From the NCBI GenBank assembly GCA_029560805.1, contig JAKQKE010000137.1:1-42509 (forward strand): DNA of 42,509 nucleotides, in the 5' to 3' direction. Positions 40,584 to 42,509 of this stretch are shown in pieces. The DNA is from Spirochaetota bacterium. Its GTDB lineage: Bacteria > Spirochaetota > Spirochaetia > Treponematales > UBA12059. Under the pieces are notes generated by a model, which was not told the origin of the DNA, did no database searches, and saw only the letters and a list, made by a program, of their open reading frames with translations. Positions within the stretch are counted from its first letter, which is position 1. Each line of letters begins with the position of its first letter. The translations under genes were made by a program, and so were the position numbers.

Positions 40584-41204
40584 CTAGTCCCGGGCCTTGA
40601 CCGTCAATGAGCCCATCATCGCGAAGCCCGACACCTCGACCCAGGTCTCGGCTCCGCGTACCTGCTGGTTGACTTCCTTGCCGGCGTTGCTCTCTCCCAT
40701 GAACGCGAAGGCGTTGAGCTTGACCGGCAGGTCCCTCGGCACGATCACCTGGATCTCGCCCATCAGCGTGAACGCCTCGATCTTGATCGGCCCGGGGGGT
40801 AGCACCGACTCCCGTAGGTCGAGCTTGGTGGAGCCCATCACCGTGAAGGCGGATACGCGGTCGCTCGATAGCCAATCGCCGACCAAGCGACGATCACCCA
40901 TCACGCAGCCGGTGGTAATGGGCGCGGCGCCGACGATAGACGGGTCGAGCGCCTTGCGGGACGAGGAGGCCGGCTTGGACGTCGCCTTGCCCCTGACAGC
41001 CGGCGCGGCCGGCCGTGACGCCGGAAGGTCGGCAGAAAGGGCGCGCAGGTCGTCGGTCCGCTTGGCCGCGTTGGCCGCCTCGGCCCTGCGCTCGTATTCG
41101 TCCATGCCGATCACGTCGGCCGCGAAGGCCTCGGTCAGCCTGTCTATCGTAGCCTGCCGCATCGCCTCGAGACCGTCCGCCCCGTATTCTTTCATGATCA
41201 TCAT
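40584..41204 (-). CDS. DUF1707 / LiaF-like protein
   Basis: 206 residues with GGAGG before ATG 41204. The N-terminal ~55 residues (TIDRLTEAFAADVIGMDEYERRAEAANAAKRTDDLRALSADL) are a DUF1707 (SHOCT-like) helix hairpin. A Pro/Ala/Ser-rich linker leads to a C-terminal beta-solenoid-like part with repeats VSAFTVMGSTKLDLRES, IEAFTLMGEIQVIVP and LNAFAFMGESNAG, matching the LiaF/YvqF C-terminal family. It has no membrane segment, unlike most LiaF proteins. The family is linked to cell-envelope stress response. It is divergent from the ammonia-lyase gene. Confidence 0.8.
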   Translation of the reverse strand: MMIMKEYGADGLEAMRQATIDRLTEAFAADVIGMDEYERRAEAANAAKRTDDLRALSADLPASRPAAPAVRGKATSKPASSSRKALDPSIVGAAPITTGCVMGDRRLVGDWLSSDRVSAFTVMGSTKLDLRESVLPPGPIKIEAFTLMGEIQVIVPRDLPVKLNAFAFMGESNAGKEVNQQVRGAETWVEVSGFAMMGSLTVKARD

Positions 41205-41410
41205 CGTCCGTTCCTCCGTCGCGGGCTTCGAATAGGACCCTTTCGGCGTCCGGACCCTCTACCCGTAAGGCGTAGGGGCGTCGATCCCTGCGAATATAAT
41301 ATCGCAAAATATGGCGGGCTTGGCTATGGCCAAGCCCGGGCCCGTTCGCTTTTCCTTTGCCGCAAACGGGGCTATACTAGATCCCGTCTGCTAAAAGGGA
41401 GGACTCTGGT
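41205..41410. promoter_or_regulatory. Divergent control region with inverted repeat
   Basis: 206 bp between divergent genes. It holds a perfect 10-bp inverted repeat CGGGCTTGGC/GCCAAGCCCG (41315-41324, 41329-41338, 4-nt loop), which could be an operator or an RNA hairpin. A/T-rich TATAAT-like strings near 41295-41310 may be the minus-strand promoter. TATACT at 41373-41378 is a -10 for the plus-strand gene, with a poor -35. AAAAGGGAGGA provides its ribosome site. Confidence 0.5.
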
Positions 41411-41797
41411 ATGGAAAAGGTATTGATCAGGCTCCGGATGGGCGCCCACGACGCGCACTACGGCGGAGAGCTCGTGGATGGGGCGAAGATGCTCCAGCTG
41501 TTCGGGGATGTTGCTACGGAGCTGCTCATCCGCCACGACGGCGACGAGGGACTGTTCGCCGGCTACGAGAAGGTCGAGTTCCTGGCGCCCGTGTTCGCCG
41601 GCGACTATATCGAGGCCACCGGCGAAATCATCCACGTGGGCAACTCGTCGCGCAAGATGACCTTCGAGGCCCGGAAGGTGATAGCCCCGAGGAAGGACCT
41701 CAGCGACTCCGCCGCCGACGTGCTCGCCGAGCCCGTGGTCGTCTGCAGGGCGACGGGTACCTGCGTGGTACCGAAGGATAAGCAGCGCGGGGCATGA
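41411..41797 (+). CDS. kal: 3-aminobutyryl-CoA ammonia-lyase
   Basis: 128 residues, single hotdog domain: [51 protein letters not shown], and [37 protein letters not shown]. This pattern closely matches the Kal family, which removes ammonia from 3-aminobutyryl-CoA to crotonyl-CoA in the lysine fermentation pathway. A crotonase gene follows 104 bp downstream with its own promoter, consistent with acyl-CoA fermentation. The other lysine-pathway genes are not in this window. Confidence 0.88.
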   Translation: MEKVLIRLRMGAHDAHYGGELVDGAKMLQLFGDVATELLIRHDGDEGLFAGYEKVEFLAPVFAGDYIEATGEIIHVGNSSRKMTFEARKVIAPRKDLSDSAADVLAEPVVVCRATGTCVVPKDKQRGA

Positions 41798-41844
41798 GCC
41801 TCTGGCGTCGTCGATATATGTTAAAAAATATCGATACTAAATGC

Positions 41845-41873
41845 TTGACAAAGCCTCGGGTGCGGTCTACATT
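41845..41873 (+). promoter_or_regulatory. Promoter of the crotonase gene
   Basis: TTGACA 41845-41850, a 17-bp spacer and TACATT 41868-41873. AGGAGG (41890-41895) is the ribosome site of ATG 41902. A/T-rich bases upstream suggest an UP element. Confidence 0.8.
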
Positions 41874-41901
41874 TTCTGGTGCCGGCTAAGAGGAGGCTTC
41901 G

Positions 41902-42509
41902 ATGCCGTATAGCTACTTTACCATAGAGACGGCCGATCGCGTCGCCGTCGTAACGATACGTCGGCCGGAAGCGCTGAACGCCTTGTCGACCGCCGTGCTC
42001 CGGGAACTGGATGCCGTGATCGGCGAACTGGAAAGCCTGGCCGAGGCCGACGCGGTGATCTTGACCGGGGAGGGCAAGGCCTTCGTCGCCGGGGCGGACA
42101 TAGCGGAGATGCGCGGCCTATCGGCCGAGCAGGGCCGGGCCTTCGGAGAGTACGGCTCCCGCGTATTCAGGCGCCTCGAGCTGCTCGGCAAACCGGTCAT
42201 AGCGGCCGTCAACGGCTTCGCGCTCGGCGGAGGCTGCGAGCTCGCGATGGCCTGCGATATCCGCGTGGCCAGCGACAAGGCCAGGTTCGGGCAACCCGAG
42301 GTCGGACTCGGCATCACGCCGGGTTTCTCCGGTACCCAACGCCTGCCCCGCCTGGTCGGCGTAGCCAAGGCCAAGGAGCTGATCTTTACGGGAGAAATGA
42401 TCAAGGCCGACGAGGCGTTGGCTATCGGCCTGGTGTCCAGGGTGGTGCCCGCCGAAGATCTTATGGGAACGTGCATGGACCTGGCTCGGCGTATCGTCAA
42501 GAACGCGCC
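41902..42509 (+). CDS. Enoyl-CoA hydratase / crotonase (partial, runs off the end)
   Basis: The first 202 residues are present and the frame remains open at the window end. Crotonase motifs are clear: [27 protein letters not shown] for the first oxyanion hole, and [21 protein letters not shown] for the second. [25 protein letters not shown] contains the catalytic glutamate region. It hydrates crotonyl-CoA or dehydrates 3-hydroxybutyryl-CoA, and its neighbour produces crotonyl-CoA. A butyrate-type crotonase (crt) is likely, but the missing C-terminus prevents a firm symbol. Confidence 0.92.
   Translation, partial: MPYSYFTIETADRVAVVTIRRPEALNALSTAVLRELDAVIGELESLAEADAVILTGEGKAFVAGADIAEMRGLSAEQGRAFGEYGSRVFRRLELLGKPVIAAVNGFALGGGCELAMACDIRVASDKARFGQPEVGLGITPGFSGTQRLPRLVGVAKAKELIFTGEMIKADEALAIGLVSRVVPAEDLMGTCMDLARRIVKNA

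Overview
The window comes from a GC-rich, motile spirochaete (Spirochaetales, probably Treponema/Spirochaeta-like). The evidence is a spirochaete-type FlaB periplasmic flagellin, a flgF-flgG-flgJ block in which FlgJ has no muramidase domain, a V/A-type ATPase operon, and the order SRP RNA-dnaX-ebfC-recR. Genes are densely packed, operons are joined by ATGA/GTGA overlaps, and third codon positions are strongly G/C.

Layout. 1-2971: envelope genes (end of an unknown gene, a Wzi-like outer-membrane barrel, a GT28 lipid glycosyltransferase). 2972-3557: RNA-binding RRM protein with its own promoter, a long leader and a terminator. 3575-6498: TPR protein with a degenerate Mrr-like tail, then an M24 aminopeptidase whose promoter lies on a 14-bp tandem repeat. 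6512-9747 (minus): a [2Fe-2S] protein, a HydS-like sensory [FeFe]-hydrogenase with a PAS domain, and a SpoIIE/PP2C phosphatase. 9818-12338 (minus): flagellar rod genes. 12508-22091: a nine-gene V/A-ATPase operon (G/H-C-I-K-F-E-A-B-D) that runs on into a universal stress protein and a PtsN-type EIIA. 22145-25923: pyrG overlapping lptC-lptA-lptB. 26049-29762: tatD, dus, a solute-binding lipoprotein and an unknown gene. 29794-31103: four serine tRNAs (UGA, GCU, CGA, GGA), one arginine tRNA (GCG) and SRP RNA. 31146-35204: dnaX-ebfC-recR and an opposing unknown gene. 35260-36399: flaB with a sigma-28 promoter. 36508-38592: DRTGG protein, RsbW-like ATPase and a second non-canonical [FeFe]-hydrogenase homologue. 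38597-42509: WGR-like protein, a trehalase-like glycosidase, a DUF1707/LiaF-like protein, 3-aminobutyryl-CoA ammonia-lyase and a truncated crotonase.

Main discoveries. (1) Three of the four serine tRNA genes are each followed by a 109-110 bp related core, bounded by perfect direct repeats (27, 39 and 36 bp) that duplicate that tRNA's own 3' end plus its private downstream flank. The core begins with the reverse complement of the tRNA T-arm and ends beside the second tRNA 3' end, so the transcript can switch between pairing with the tRNA and pairing with the copy. The architecture recalls the 178-bp repeats (rtT) of the E. coli tyrT operon, but the core sequence is one I do not recognise. (2) About nine transcription units have a -35/-10 pair, or at least a good -10, only 6-8 nt before the start codon and no clear Shine-Dalgarno, which suggests widespread leaderless mRNAs. 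(3) A putative H2/redox signalling system is split between two loci 27 kb apart. (4) A long structured flaB leader lies behind a near-perfect sigma-28 promoter.

How it fits together: the organism looks like an anaerobic or fermentative motile bacterium with a proton- or sodium-pumping rotary ATPase, an Lpt envelope-export module, hydrogenase-like sensing, and amino-acid (lysine-type) or butyrate-type acyl-CoA fermentation enzymes. All functional statements are read from sequence only; no database search was run.
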